DNA from: F23-B02 sp963613665
GTDB lineage: Bacteria; Bacillota; Clostridia; Oscillospirales; Oscillospiraceae
Length of the DNA: 64,000 bases
Assembly: GCA_963613665.1 (NCBI GenBank)
Contig: CAVEAL010000003.1
Coordinates: 83,891-147,890 of the forward strand
Direction of reading: 5' to 3'
Shown: one piece after another, positions 1-8,445 of the stretch
How positions within the stretch are numbered: position 1 is the stretch's first letter
How the letters are laid out: every line of letters starts with the position of its first letter
Notes under the pieces: generated by a model
The model's input: only the letters and a program-made list of their open reading frames with translations
Database searches by the model: none
Told to the model about the DNA's origin: nothing
Position numbers and translations under genes: made by a program

Positions 1-188
1 CGGCTGACATACGGAAGCGCAGCACCTTTTACCTCAATGCTGACATCCGGTGATACCTGCATCCCCGGCTTGTCGGCACGCTGCCCATCAACAAAGACAA
101 GGCCGCTCATTATGGTTGTTTTCGCCCTCTCCCTGCTCTCCGTCAGGCCGAGGTCGAAAACGAGCTGATCAAGTCTGACTTTTTTCAT
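1..188 (-). CDS. tlyA: TlyA-family rRNA 2'-O-methyltransferase (hemolysin A family), N-terminal part only
   Basis: Partial gene cut by the left window edge; 62 codons are visible. The translation starts MKKVRLDQLVFDLGL and continues with ESRERAK and GLVFVDG, the pattern of an S4 RNA-binding domain at the N-terminus of TlyA-type enzymes that 2'-O-methylate 16S/23S rRNA. The FtsJ-like methyltransferase domain would lie outside the window. Its ATG overlaps the dxs stop (ATGA, 4 bases), so translation is coupled. The order xseA-xseB-ispA-dxs-tlyA is common in Firmicutes and supports the call. An RluA-type or other S4 protein is less likely given this position. Confidence 0.85.
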   Translation of the reverse strand, partial: MKKVRLDQLVFDLGLTESRERAKTTIMSGLVFVDGQRADKPGMQVSPDVSIEVKGAALPYVS

Positions 189-2029
189 GCTTCACCCCTG
201 ACCAGCTTTTCGGCTGCCTCTGCAAGGCTCTGCGCATCAAGGCCGCAGTGAGCCATAAGCTCGGGAACCGTGCCCTGAACGACTATGCCGCTGCCGAGAT
301 TCGGCGTATACGCCGCGTTTATCTTAACGCCGCTGCGCTCTGCGTGGGCGAGTATATCGCCAGCGATGCAGCCGCTTTCGCACACCTGCTCACTCATTAG
401 GAAGCGTCCTGTTCTGCGCATTGAATCGACAATATCTCCGAAAAAGGAACAGTCGAGCCGCGAAAGCTTAAAAACATCGGCGTGTATTCCCTTATCCTCA
501 AGAGCGTCGGCCATGTCGAGGGCCGTATTTATATCGGTGCCGTAGGCTGCAACGGTTATATCGTTTCCGCGGCGAAGCCTGACGCAGCCGTCCGGCATGC
601 AGTCTGTATATCTGCCCTCGCCGCCGCGCGGGTAACGTATCGCAACGGGGCCGGACATGCGGTTTACCGCCTCATCGAGCATTGCCTCAAGCTCGGAAAA
701 GCTCGCCGGACACAGCAGCTGCATATGCGGAACGGAGCGCAGATAGCTCACATCAAACGCACCATGATGCGTCTCGCCGTCACTGCCGACAAGTCCTGCT
801 CTGTCAACGCAGAACACGACGTGCAGATCCTGAAGCGAAACATCGTGTATGAGCATATCATATGCGCGCTGGAGAAAGCCCGAGTATATTGCCACAACAG
901 GCGTAAGTCCCTGCTTTGCCATACCGGCGGCCATGGCGACGGCGTGCTCCTCGGCGATGCCGACATCAAAGAATCTGTTCGGGAAGCGATCGGCAAAGCC
1001 GCTAAGCCCCGTTCCGACCGACATGGCGGCCGTAATGGCGACGATATCGTGATTTATCTCAGCAAGCTGCGTGAGCTTTTTCCCGAAAACGGACGAAAAG
1101 CAGGGCTTCGAGGGCGGCATCTCGCCGGTCAGAGGGTCAAATTTTCCAACGCCGTGATACTTGTCGGGGTGCTCCTCGGCATATTTGCAGCCCTTGCCCT
1201 TTTTGCTTATAACATGCACGAGCACAGGCTTATTCATTTCCTTTGCCCAGCGAATGACCGTTTCAAGCTGATCGACATCGTGTCCGTCAACGGGGCCGAG
1301 ATAATAAATGCCCATGGAATCAAACATATTCGACGGTAATATGGACTTTTTAAGCGCCTCCTTGGCCTTGTGGCTCATGTTGTACAGCCCGTCAACACTG
1401 CCGACAGTCTGCTTGTACCAGCGTTTGAAGTTTATATAGCCCGGCTTAACACGCTCTTTTGACAACAGCTTTGCCATTCCGCCGACATTGCCGTTTATGC
1501 TCATGCCGTTATCGTTGAGAATAATGACGATAGGCTCGTTGCTGCCTCCGACGTTGGCAAGCCCCTCGTATGCAAGACCGCCTGTCAGCGCACCGTCGCC
1601 GATAACGGCGCATACGCTGTATTTTTCTCCCTTTATCGTCCTCGCTCTTGCCATCCCGTAGGCTACGGAGACGGAGTTTGAAGCGTGACCGGCTATGAAT
1701 GCGTCGTCGTCGGCCTCGTAGGGCTTGGGAAAGCCCGACAGTCCACCGTAGCAGCGCAGCGTGCCGAAGGCGTCGCGCCGGCCGGTTATTATCTTGTGCG
1801 CATAGCTCTGATGGCCGACGTCGAAAACGATCCTGTCAACGGCGCTGTCATAAACTCTGTGCAGCGCGACTGTGAGCTCGACTGTCCCGAGATTTGACGC
1901 AAGATGACCGCCGGTCTTTGAAACGTTTCCGATTATAAACTCTCTGAGCTCGCTGCAAAGCTGCGGAAGCTCGCTCTTATCGAGACGTTTTATATCGTTG
2001 GATGAATTTACTCTATTTAAAATATTCAA
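185..2029 (-). CDS. dxs: 1-deoxy-D-xylulose-5-phosphate synthase
   Basis: Makes 1-deoxy-D-xylulose 5-phosphate from pyruvate and glyceraldehyde 3-phosphate, the entry step of the MEP isoprenoid pathway, using thiamine diphosphate. The 614 residues match the family length. The TPP site GDGALTGG lies at about 144-151 with LNDNGMSI at about 171-178. Conserved histidines are in GGHLASNLG (about 42), VGHQSYAHK (about 73) and AGHASNS (about 115). The transketolase pyrimidine domain carries the catalytic Glu in DVGIAEEHA, and the C-terminal domain is complete. It follows ispA after a 125-base gap with a hairpin and overlaps tlyA by four bases. Confidence 0.97.
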   Translation of the reverse strand: MNILNRVNSSNDIKRLDKSELPQLCSELREFIIGNVSKTGGHLASNLGTVELTVALHRVYDSAVDRIVFDVGHQSYAHKIITGRRDAFGTLRCYGGLSGFPKPYEADDDAFIAGHASNSVSVAYGMARARTIKGEKYSVCAVIGDGALTGGLAYEGLANVGGSNEPIVIILNDNGMSINGNVGGMAKLLSKERVKPGYINFKRWYKQTVGSVDGLYNMSHKAKEALKKSILPSNMFDSMGIYYLGPVDGHDVDQLETVIRWAKEMNKPVLVHVISKKGKGCKYAEEHPDKYHGVGKFDPLTGEMPPSKPCFSSVFGKKLTQLAEINHDIVAITAAMSVGTGLSGFADRFPNRFFDVGIAEEHAVAMAAGMAKQGLTPVVAIYSGFLQRAYDMLIHDVSLQDLHVVFCVDRAGLVGSDGETHHGAFDVSYLRSVPHMQLLCPASFSELEAMLDEAVNRMSGPVAIRYPRGGEGRYTDCMPDGCVRLRRGNDITVAAYGTDINTALDMADALEDKGIHADVFKLSRLDCSFFGDIVDSMRRTGRFLMSEQVCESGCIAGDILAHAERSGVKINAAYTPNLGSGIVVQGTVPELMAHCGLDAQSLAEAAEKLVRGEA

Positions 2030-2097
2030 AATAAGGCCTCAAAATCAATTAAATATTCGCAAAACTCGCTATTTTAGCTATTGTACATTATATAATA

Positions 2098-2142
2098 ACA
2101 AACCGCGGAGAATTTTACAATAGACATTCACCGCGGTTTTAC
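2098..2142 (-). terminator. Hairpin between ispA and dxs, possible terminator or attenuator
   Basis: Two perfect 9-base arms (2100-2108 and 2131-2139, AAACCGCGG / CCGCGGTTT) enclose a loop of about 22 bases, just downstream of the ispA stop. On the minus strand the second arm ends in TTT and is followed by TGTTATTATATAATG, a mixed A/T stretch and not a clean U-run. Termination is therefore likely only partial. A TATAAT-like hexamer at 2087-2092 could also serve a dxs promoter, but I see no good -35 box at the right spacing. Confidence 0.4.
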
Positions 2143-2154
2143 GAATTATTCAAT

Positions 2155-3021
2155 TCAATTTTTTCTCGTTACCATGGAATCGGCAAGATCACAGAGGAAT
2201 TCCGTGTCATCAAACGCAGCTTTAAGTACGTTCTTGGCCTGTTCGGTTAGTTTTCCTATCATTTTCATGCATTTATCCTCGCCGAGCAGAGCCATGTATG
2301 TATTTTTATGCTCCTGCGCATCCGAGCCGACGGGCTTACCGAGCTCCTCACTGGTGCTTATGACGTCGAGAATATCGTCGCGTATCTGGAATGCGGCGCC
2401 GATGGCGGCACCGTACTGCGCGGCGGCCTCGAGCATGGCCTCGCTTCCTCCTGCCGCCGCAACACCCATGCGGCAGGCCGCTGTGAGCAGCGCTCCCGTC
2501 TTACGCGAGTTTATGTCGTTGAGCTCGTCCTCGGAGAGCATCTTACTCTCGCCTATCATGTCAAGATACTGCCCCGCACACATTCCGTCACTGCCGACAG
2601 CTTCGGCAAGTATCTCCGCGCAGTTTGCCCTTGCCTCTGCCGGAAGCGGGCTGCGCAGTATCGTGCCGAAGGCTTCCGCCTGGAGTGCATCTCCGGCAAG
2701 AGTCGCGGTGCATTCGCCGTAAACGACATGGTTTGTCGGTTTACCGCGGCGGAGATCGTCGTTATCCATGCACGGGAGATCGTCATGGATAAGACTGTAT
2801 GTATGCAGCATTTCGATCGCACAGGCAACCGGCAGCGCCTTTTCGATATCACCGCCGGAAATGCGGCAGAATTCCAGCACAAGCATCGGGCGGATGCGTT
2901 TTCCGCCGGCCGTAAGGCTATAGTGCATAGATTCAAGCAGCCCGTCATAGCTGAGGCCGGACGGAGTAAAATACTCCGCAAGCTGCGCATCAACAAGGTT
3001 TTTATATTCTTTTGCAGTCAT
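2155..3021 (-). CDS. ispA: Polyprenyl (farnesyl/geranyl) diphosphate synthase
   Basis: Trans-isoprenyl diphosphate synthase that condenses IPP with allylic diphosphates, giving farnesyl diphosphate. It contains the first Asp-rich motif DDLPCMDND (about residues 80-88 from the chosen start), followed by RRGKPT, and the second motif in IRDDILD. GGKRIRP is the usual IPP-binding segment. I place the start at the ATG at 3021, giving 288 residues (MTAKEYKN). The longer reading from 3054 adds 11 residues wholly inside xseB. The ATG lies just after the xseB stop. It sits in the conserved xseA-xseB-ispA-dxs string. Product chain length is inferred from context. Confidence 0.94.
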   Translation of the reverse strand: MTAKEYKNLVDAQLAEYFTPSGLSYDGLLESMHYSLTAGGKRIRPMLVLEFCRISGGDIEKALPVACAIEMLHTYSLIHDDLPCMDNDDLRRGKPTNHVVYGECTATLAGDALQAEAFGTILRSPLPAEARANCAEILAEAVGSDGMCAGQYLDMIGESKMLSEDELNDINSRKTGALLTAACRMGVAAAGGSEAMLEAAAQYGAAIGAAFQIRDDILDVISTSEELGKPVGSDAQEHKNTYMALLGEDKCMKMIGKLTEQAKNVLKAAFDDTEFLCDLADSMVTRKN

Positions 3022-3022
3022 A

Positions 3023-3250
3023 TCATTCACCAAACGGGAGCTCTTCCGGCTCACCGTCCTGACCTTTTCTGAGCTTTACGACCTTTTGCTCAGCCTCGTT
3101 AAGCAGAGTTTCGCAATTGGATATGAGCGCCGTGCCTTCTTCGAATAGCTTGAGCGATTCGCTCAGCGGAGCGTCGCCGCGCTCAAGAAGCTTTACTATC
3201 TCGTCAAGCCGCTTTACCGATTCCTCAAAGCTCATTTTTTCCTTAGCCAT
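3023..3250 (-). CDS. xseB: Exodeoxyribonuclease VII small subunit
   Basis: Small subunit of exonuclease VII, which degrades single-stranded DNA. The 75-residue protein has the family helical hairpin with FEESVKRLDEIVKLLERG and ESLKLFEEG, then a charged tail. I start at the ATG at 3250 (MAKEKMSFEE), which overlaps the xseA stop by 8 bases (ATGGCTAA). A longer reading from 3271 would add 7 residues inside xseA. The stop is two bases from the ispA start. Confidence 0.95.
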   Translation of the reverse strand: MAKEKMSFEESVKRLDEIVKLLERGDAPLSESLKLFEEGTALISNCETLLNEAEQKVVKLRKGQDGEPEELPFGE

Positions 3251-4457
3251 GGTTCTTTGCCTCACTTTCATCTACAGTGCATCTTATAAGGCCGTCGCTG
3301 ACGCCGAGGCTTAATTTGTCGCCCTTTTTCACGTCACCGACGCTTTTTATAAGCTCGCCGCTTTCATTTGACGCAATCGCATATCCCCTGCCAAGCACTT
3401 TTAAGGGGCTCATCGCATCAAGTGCCGACGCAAGAGCAACAAATTTATGCCTGTTTGCTGCGTTGGTCTTTTCCGCTGCGGCTATAAGCTTTCCGCGTAC
3501 ATAGTCAAGATCCGTGCGCTTTGCATCGACATAGGCCGTGGGATCACGCAGAACGCGGCGGCTCCTGATATCTTCAAGTCGCGTGCTCATGCGGTTTAAG
3601 CTCTTCTGCATGGCCTGGGTCTGGCGAATATTCATGTTCATGAGCCACTCACGCATCTCGGCCTCGTCGGGAACGGCTATCTCCGCCGCATTTGACGGTG
3701 TGGATGCACGCACATCGGCGACATAGTCGGCTATCGTAACGTCCGGCTCATGGCCGACGGCGGAGATGACCGGAAGCTCGGATTCGTATATTGCTCTTGC
3801 AACGCGCTCGTCGTTAAAGGCCCACAGATCCTCGATGGATCCGCCTCCGCGGCCGGTTATTATGAGGTCAGCGACCTTGTGCCGGTTTGCATATCGTATC
3901 GCTCCGACTATCTCCGGCGGAGCCTCAACGCCCTGAACGCGAACGGGCAGCAAAACCACCTTCGTCATGCTCCAGCGTGTTCCGAGTATGCGTATCATAT
4001 CGTGAACGGCAGCGCCCGCCGACGAGGTTATAATGGCGATCTTCTCCGGAAAAGGCGGCAAAGGCTTTTTGTGCGAAGGATCGAAGAGGCCTTCGGCTGC
4101 AAGCTTTTTCTTCAGCTGCTCGTAGGCGATCTGAAGGTCGCCCGTACCCTCGGGTATAAGATCTGTGCAGTAAAGCTGATAGGCACCGTCACGCGGAAAA
4201 ACCGATACACGGCCAAAAGCAGTGACGCCCATTCCGCTTTCGGGACGAAAGCGCAGCCTGGACGCACTGCTTTTAAACATGACGCATCTGAGACTGCTTT
4301 CGGCATCCTTCAGCGTGAAGTAGTGATGCCCCGACGGATATATCTTGTAGTTTGACAATTCGCCGCGCACACACACCTTGTTAAGAGCCGGTTCGCCGTC
4401 TATCAGCGTTTTTATTATCTGGTTAAGCTCGGATACACTAAGGCATTCCTGATTCAT
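3243..4457 (-). CDS. xseA: Exodeoxyribonuclease VII large subunit
   Basis: Catalytic subunit of exonuclease VII. The roughly 404-residue protein begins with an OB-fold (about 20-110: VCVRGELSNYK...GHHYFTLKD). The ExoVII core follows, with the conserved TSSAGAAVHDMI and ITGRGGGSIEDLWAFNDE motifs. A helical coiled-coil region and a short beta-rich end (GRGYAI) close the protein. The ATG at 4457 shares bases with the nusB stop (TGATG). An in-frame GTG at 4460 is the alternative. It is translationally coupled to both neighbours. Confidence 0.96.
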   Translation of the reverse strand: MNQECLSVSELNQIIKTLIDGEPALNKVCVRGELSNYKIYPSGHHYFTLKDAESSLRCVMFKSSASRLRFRPESGMGVTAFGRVSVFPRDGAYQLYCTDLIPEGTGDLQIAYEQLKKKLAAEGLFDPSHKKPLPPFPEKIAIITSSAGAAVHDMIRILGTRWSMTKVVLLPVRVQGVEAPPEIVGAIRYANRHKVADLIITGRGGGSIEDLWAFNDERVARAIYESELPVISAVGHEPDVTIADYVADVRASTPSNAAEIAVPDEAEMREWLMNMNIRQTQAMQKSLNRMSTRLEDIRSRRVLRDPTAYVDAKRTDLDYVRGKLIAAAEKTNAANRHKFVALASALDAMSPLKVLGRGYAIASNESGELIKSVGDVKKGDKLSLGVSDGLIRCTVDESEAKNHG

Positions 4458-4945
4458 CACACAGTCTCCGTCTCGGCCTCTGCCTCGATGTTTTCGGCTT
4501 CGGAGAACTCCCCGCGCATTATGCCGCCGAGAATGCCGTTTATAAACGAAACAGTCTCCGGTTCGTCATAGCCCTTTGCAAGCTCTACAGCCTCGTTTAT
4601 CGCGGCGCTTGCCGGGATATCGTCCATATACATTATTTCGCTCACGGCGCAGCGGAGGATAGACATTGCCGTCTTGGACATTCTCTCCGGCTTCCATCCC
4701 TGAGCATATTTTTCGATCAGCTTATCTATCTGAATGCGATAATCGTAAGCCGTTGTGACAAGGCGGGAGATATACTCCTGCTGCTTCTTTTCCGGATATT
4801 CCGCAAACAGCTCGTTTTCTCCTGCAAGAGTCTCGTAATAGTCCTTATTGAAAAACTGCTCAAGCAGCTCTTCGATCGGCTTTTCGTTTGCGCTCACATA
4901 AAAACTGAGCTGCACCGCTATCTCTCTGGCGGTAGTTCTCTTCAT
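4457..4945 (-). CDS. nusB: Transcription antitermination factor NusB
   Basis: NusB binds boxA of rRNA leaders with NusE/S10 and promotes antitermination. The 162 residues form the all-helical NusB fold. The recognisable parts are TTAREIAVQLSFY at the start and the conserved segment ERMSKTAMSILRCAVSEI with DIPASAAINEAVELAKGY. A 20-residue Glu-rich tail extends past the fold. It sits between an Asp23-family protein and xseA, a common Firmicutes arrangement. Confidence 0.95.
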   Translation of the reverse strand: MKRTTAREIAVQLSFYVSANEKPIEELLEQFFNKDYYETLAGENELFAEYPEKKQQEYISRLVTTAYDYRIQIDKLIEKYAQGWKPERMSKTAMSILRCAVSEIMYMDDIPASAAINEAVELAKGYDEPETVSFINGILGGIMRGEFSEAENIEAEAETETV

Positions 4946-4963
4946 CCTGCAATACCTCGCAAC

Positions 4964-5326
4964 TTACTTTTCAAATGCCACGCCCGAAACGTGAACGTTT
5001 ATCTCCGCTTTTTCGATGCCGGTGACAGCATGCACGAGCTCTGCGACCGAGTTCTGAACATCGCGCGCAACGTTTACGATATTGCAGCCGTAGCGGACGA
5101 GAATGATAACGTCGGCCTTGACCGTATCGTCTATGATCTGAACCGTTATGCCCTTGGACATGGTTTTTATGCCGATGAGCTCGGCGATCTCTCCGGTGGT
5201 CGTATTTGATATGGCGGCAACTCCGTCAACCTCTGTGACGGCCGTGCGCACCATAGCGGAAATAACTTCCTCGGATATATTTATGCTGCCGTTTTCGGCT
5301 TTGCAGCTAATGTAATTATCACTCAT
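4964..5326 (-). CDS. Asp23/Gls24 family envelope stress response protein
   Basis: A 120-residue Asp23/Gls24 (DUF322, YloU-like) protein. Residues about 10-110 carry the family pattern INISEEVISAMVRTAVTEVDGVAA and VNVARDVQNSVAELV, with I..H..G near the end. I choose the ATG at 5326 because a strong GGAGG lies seven bases upstream. The longer reading adds 24 unlikely residues running into the terminator region. Relatives are abundant cytoplasmic proteins linked to envelope stress; the exact role is unknown. It lies upstream of nusB and just downstream of the spoIIIA terminator. Confidence 0.9.
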   Translation of the reverse strand: MSDNYISCKAENGSINISEEVISAMVRTAVTEVDGVAAISNTTTGEIAELIGIKTMSKGITVQIIDDTVKADVIILVRYGCNIVNVARDVQNSVAELVHAVTGIEKAEINVHVSGVAFEK

Positions 5327-5403
5327 AATGTGCCTCCGTTGTGTCTGCACCGATGGTGCAAAAATCTTGTCATGGTATTTTACCACAAAGCAAAGCAAAA
5401 ATA

Positions 5404-5436
5404 AAGAAAAAAGACGGGTTTTCCCCGTCTTTTTTT
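5404..5436 (-). terminator. Rho-independent terminator of the spoIIIA operon
   Basis: Stem GACGGG/CCCGTC (5413-5418 and 5424-5429) is flanked by A and T runs that extend the pairing. On the minus strand it is followed by TTTTTTC. It begins at the spoIIIAH stop codon and closes that operon before the asp23-nusB operon. Confidence 0.88.
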
Positions 5437-5974
5437 ATGATGGCACTTCTATTACGTTGAGCTGGGCGGCGGTGTACGAGGTCTCGGAGGTCACGGTCTC
5501 GGTTATTCTTGCGACGGCGGCCTCGCTGAGCCCCTCCTGCGGTGCGGGTACGGCAACCGTTATACCGTCCTCGCTCATATAGACGACGCAGTCGGAAAAA
5601 TCCTTTGCCAGCAGCTTGTTTTCAAGCTGGGACTCCTTCATGGAGTAGTTTGCCATTGCCGATATCGAGGTCATCGCCGAATCTATCGTCTCCTGCGAGG
5701 CCGTGTCTGAGTTTACCGCATCCTCAAGCATTTTTATCGCCTCATCGCGCGACACCTGACGGTTCAGCCGTGCCTCGGCAAAATAACCGCCGGAGCTGTT
5801 GGTATTTGCCGCTTCATAGGCCTCGTTTGCCGCCTGCATGGCCGCATCCTCGGCCTTTACCATTGCAGGGTCTGCCGTTCCCCATTTGCTGTTGTATGAC
5901 CAGTTGAGATACACTGCCGCGCATACGAGCAGCAGTACCGCCGCAACGGTTGCGTTTCTTTTTAGATGCTTCAT
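5435..5974 (-). CDS. spoIIIAH: Stage III sporulation protein AH
   Basis: Mother-cell membrane protein whose extracellular domain pairs with forespore SpoIIQ to build the channel spanning the two membranes during engulfment. It has an N-terminal membrane segment (about 8-26, VAAVLLLVCAAVYLNWSY). A helical linker follows, then the YscJ/FliF-like ring-building domain from about 70 to 175 (SRDEAIKMLEDAV ... SDCVVYMSEDGITVAVPA). At 179 residues it is shorter than the B. subtilis protein (218). It is the last gene of the spoIIIA operon and ends in a terminator. Confidence 0.92.
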   Translation of the reverse strand: MKHLKRNATVAAVLLLVCAAVYLNWSYNSKWGTADPAMVKAEDAAMQAANEAYEAANTNSSGGYFAEARLNRQVSRDEAIKMLEDAVNSDTASQETIDSAMTSISAMANYSMKESQLENKLLAKDFSDCVVYMSEDGITVAVPAPQEGLSEAAVARITETVTSETSYTAAQLNVIEVPS

Positions 5975-5975
5975 T

Positions 5976-6308
5976 TTACCCTCCTGTATTCGGCGCAGTT
6001 TTTATTACCTCAATGCTGTCGCTTGAAAAGCCCGTGAAGGCTTCTACGGCCTTAATGACCGACAGACGCACGGCAGCATTATCGGCTCCGTCGCAGACTA
6101 TGACGGCTCCCGTGTCGGACAGCAGCGCAGCCGCACTGCCGACTCCGTCGCATTTTCCGAGTACTTCGGCAAGACGCTGCTCTTCGGTCCGTACACTGTC
6201 TCCGGCGTCTGTTCCGCCGGCAGGCAGGAGCATTATTATAAGCCCCAGCACAAGCGCAAGCAGCGGATATTTGAATTTGCCGAATCCGTTTTTAAGTTTA
6301 TCCGTCAT
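5976..6308 (-). CDS. spoIIIAG: Stage III sporulation protein AG, unusually short form
   Basis: Component of the SpoIIIA-SpoIIQ complex; in B. subtilis it forms a large ring in the intermembrane space. Here it has only 110 residues, about half the usual length. A membrane segment lies at about 13-31 (YPLLALVLGLIIMLLPAGG). A compact ring-building core follows: EQRLAEVLGKCDGVGSA runs straight into GAVIVCDGADNAAVRLSVIKAVEAF. The family normally has a long beta-rich insertion between these two blocks. Both flanking blocks and the operon position support identity; reading frame and stop look intact, so this is a deletion and not a frameshift. Confidence 0.85.
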   Translation of the reverse strand: MTDKLKNGFGKFKYPLLALVLGLIIMLLPAGGTDAGDSVRTEEQRLAEVLGKCDGVGSAAALLSDTGAVIVCDGADNAAVRLSVIKAVEAFTGFSSDSIEVIKTAPNTGG

Positions 6309-6309
6309 T

Positions 6310-6801
6310 TTATCCTACGCTCCAATCCTGATGCTCAGCGCTTATGCCGAGCTGCGTCATTATGAAGTCTGACAGATCATTTTTCTGCTGCTCACCTATA
6401 TCGGCTTTTATGCTGACCTCATACGGATACCAATAGCCTTCGCTGCTCCACAATGCAGTGACGCTGACATCGGACAGTACTGCACCGAGCTTTTCTGCTT
6501 TGTCCAATATATATGCTTCGCACTCTTCCTCTATGACAGAGCGGTTCAGATTTTTGCTGTAGTCTTCGCCCTGACATATATACTGCTGTGCCTCAAGCCT
6601 ATACTGGGCGAGTGCCTTTGAGTATGCGCCGGTATCGAGCCTGCCGAGCGGCGAGGCGACGGCGGCACACATGGCAAGAGCGCAGATAAGGCCGAGTGCC
6701 CTTCTGACTCTTCCCTCCGGTGTGAGCAGCATGGCGACAGAGCATACGATGCCTGTATATATGACCGCATGCAGCCACTGCCCGAAAAGCTCCGATATCA
6801 T
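6310..6801 (-). CDS. spoIIIAF: Stage III sporulation protein AF
   Basis: Membrane component of the SpoIIIA complex. From the ATG at 6801 (MISELFGQWLH) the protein has 163 residues. Two N-terminal membrane helices lie at about 10-27 and 35-53. A soluble domain with a helical then beta pattern follows (about 60-163). The start overlaps the spoIIIAE stop (ATGA). A much longer reading from 7209 is an out-of-frame run through spoIIIAE and is not credible. Identity rests on topology, the conserved N-terminus and operon position. Confidence 0.9.
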   Translation of the reverse strand: MISELFGQWLHAVIYTGIVCSVAMLLTPEGRVRRALGLICALAMCAAVASPLGRLDTGAYSKALAQYRLEAQQYICQGEDYSKNLNRSVIEEECEAYILDKAEKLGAVLSDVSVTALWSSEGYWYPYEVSIKADIGEQQKNDLSDFIMTQLGISAEHQDWSVG

Positions 6802-7853
6802 CCGCCCACCGCCTTTATGGATATTGCCGCGGATACGAACAGTATTATCGCACAGCAGCCTGCAAGACCGAGTATCATTCCGACAGCCGAGCCGATGCAG
6901 TCGGTCAGCAAGGACAGCTTTTTGCAGCCGAAAGCTCTGACGGCGGCTGCCGTGAGCTTGTATCCGATATAGTTTACCGCCATCACGGCAAACGGAGAAG
7001 CGCAGACGGCAAGCAGTGCGAGCATACCGAACACTCCGACGGTATTTCGCATGACCTCCGCTCCGGCGACGACGGTCGAGGCAGCGTCGGATATTATGCC
7101 GCCGACGACGGGCAGAGCCGCAGATATTGCTGTTTTGGCAAGCTTTGACGCAAGCGCGTCCCCGCCGGACGAGACAACAGAGCTTATGCCTATGTATATC
7201 GTAAAACAAAGCGCCGCAGAGACCATCATGAGGGAGCTCAGACGCTTCAAAAACGCGGCAATACCGCCGAGGCTTTTGTTTTCAAAGGAAGCCGATGCAA
7301 TGCCGGTGGCAAGATATGCGCAGATAAGCGGCAGTATCACGCTGTGCGCGGCTGTTACGAATATGTCCATAAGCAGCACAGAGGCGGCGTATCTGACCGT
7401 TGCCGAGGACAGCGTGCCGCAGGCTGCGGAGGCTGCGCACATGGCAGGCAGCAGCGTTTTTGAAAATCCGGACAGCGCCTCAATGACCTCCACTCCGGAT
7501 GAGATGAACGAGCGAACGTCTCCGGCGCTTATGACGGCGACGGCTGCACAGCCGCCGAGCAAAACATACTTCGGTGCATCGCCGCAGAACACCGTGAGCA
7601 CGGCGCAGATAAGTGCGACGGCTATTATGCCGGAGCAGCGCTTTATAACGCCGCCTATGCCGCCGGATACGGCTTCGCTGAAAGCGCTGCCGATCCTGCC
7701 AAGGCACTCATCCGCAGGCCCGGTCGTATCGCCGATAAGATCATCGGCGTAGTCAGGCAGCGACTCGTGAAGCTGCTCATCACTATAAGGCTCGGCGCGG
7801 CAGGGGGTTATGAGAACAAGCGAAAATAAAAGGATAAATACAAGCTTTTTCAT
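6798..7853 (-). CDS. spoIIIAE: Stage III sporulation protein AE
   Basis: Polytopic membrane protein of the SpoIIIA complex. The 351-residue protein has an N-terminal signal-like segment (KKLVFILLFSLVLITPC, about 2-18). About seven further hydrophobic helices follow, with SEAVSGGIGGVIKR and the conserved LPVVGGIISDAASTVVAGA region. I start at the ATG at 7853, which overlaps the spoIIIAD stop (ATGA). The longer reading from 8015 is frame overlap with spoIIIAD. It is coupled at both ends. Confidence 0.93.
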   Translation of the reverse strand: MKKLVFILLFSLVLITPCRAEPYSDEQLHESLPDYADDLIGDTTGPADECLGRIGSAFSEAVSGGIGGVIKRCSGIIAVALICAVLTVFCGDAPKYVLLGGCAAVAVISAGDVRSFISSGVEVIEALSGFSKTLLPAMCAASAACGTLSSATVRYAASVLLMDIFVTAAHSVILPLICAYLATGIASASFENKSLGGIAAFLKRLSSLMMVSAALCFTIYIGISSVVSSGGDALASKLAKTAISAALPVVGGIISDAASTVVAGAEVMRNTVGVFGMLALLAVCASPFAVMAVNYIGYKLTAAAVRAFGCKKLSLLTDCIGSAVGMILGLAGCCAIILFVSAAISIKAVGG

Positions 7854-8236
7854 ATCAGTCCGCCTATCGTCTCCAAGAGTGCATTCAAAAGAGGAAGCGC
7901 CGTAAACAGCGCGGCTGCAGAGCCCAAAAGCTCGACCGATGCGGCTATGCCGCTCTGGCCTGCGTCCCTGCACAGGCCGGAGGTCAGATTTACGATCATC
8001 GCAATGCCTGCGCATTTTATTATCGGTGCAAACAGCGCGGAGCTGAGACCTGTCTGCGATACTGCATAACGTACAAGCTCAAGTATGCTGCCGCAAAGCT
8101 GAATGGCTAAAAAGCATATTACTGCCGCTGCGGCTATGGCTGCCGCAAGGCCGATCTCCTGATTGCTCTTTTTTATGAGAAGTATGCAGAGCGCGGAGAG
8201 TACGGCGATCGCCGATGCTTTTATTACTATCTCCAT
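7850..8236 (-). CDS. spoIIIAD: Stage III sporulation protein AD
   Basis: Small membrane protein of the SpoIIIA complex, 128 residues, with four hydrophobic helices (about 5-22, 29-50, 66-90 and 100-120). The charged segment LIKKSNQEIGLAAAIAA after the first helix is the family signature. It is closely related to SpoIIIAC just upstream. Its ATG shares one base with the spoIIIAC stop (TGATG). Confidence 0.93.
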   Translation of the reverse strand: MEIVIKASAIAVLSALCILLIKKSNQEIGLAAAIAAAAVICFLAIQLCGSILELVRYAVSQTGLSSALFAPIIKCAGIAMIVNLTSGLCRDAGQSGIAASVELLGSAAALFTALPLLNALLETIGGLI

Positions 8237-8430
8237 CAGAGTGCAAAAAGCTCTTTTATGAGCGAAAACAGCTCGCTTATTTTCTGAACGACAACGATCA
8301 GTACGACGACCAGCGCAGCTATTGTCGTCATGAGTGCCTGCTCGTCCCTCCCCGAGCGAGACAGCAAAATATTGAGCACCGCCACCAATATTCCCACTGC
8401 CGCAATTTTGAATATGAGCTCAACTTCCAT
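8236..8430 (-). CDS. spoIIIAC: Stage III sporulation protein AC
   Basis: 64-residue protein with two membrane helices (about 6-23 and 33-50) separated by the conserved loop SRSGRDEQALM. It is the usual length of the family. In B. subtilis it is required with the other SpoIIIA proteins for late sigma-G activity and forespore feeding. Confidence 0.94.
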   Translation of the reverse strand: MEVELIFKIAAVGILVAVLNILLSRSGRDEQALMTTIAALVVVLIVVVQKISELFSLIKELFAL

Positions 8431-8445
8431 TTTTCCTCCAGTATT

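Noticed and set aside
3750..4355. 201-codon plus-strand open frame
   Set aside because: Antisense to xseA, with no family resemblance and no ribosome-binding site.
6802..7209. N-terminal extension of spoIIIAF
   Set aside because: The extra 136 residues are the +1 reading of spoIIIAE, Arg/His-rich and unlike any SpoIIIAF. The ATG at 6801 with ATGA overlap is the proper start.
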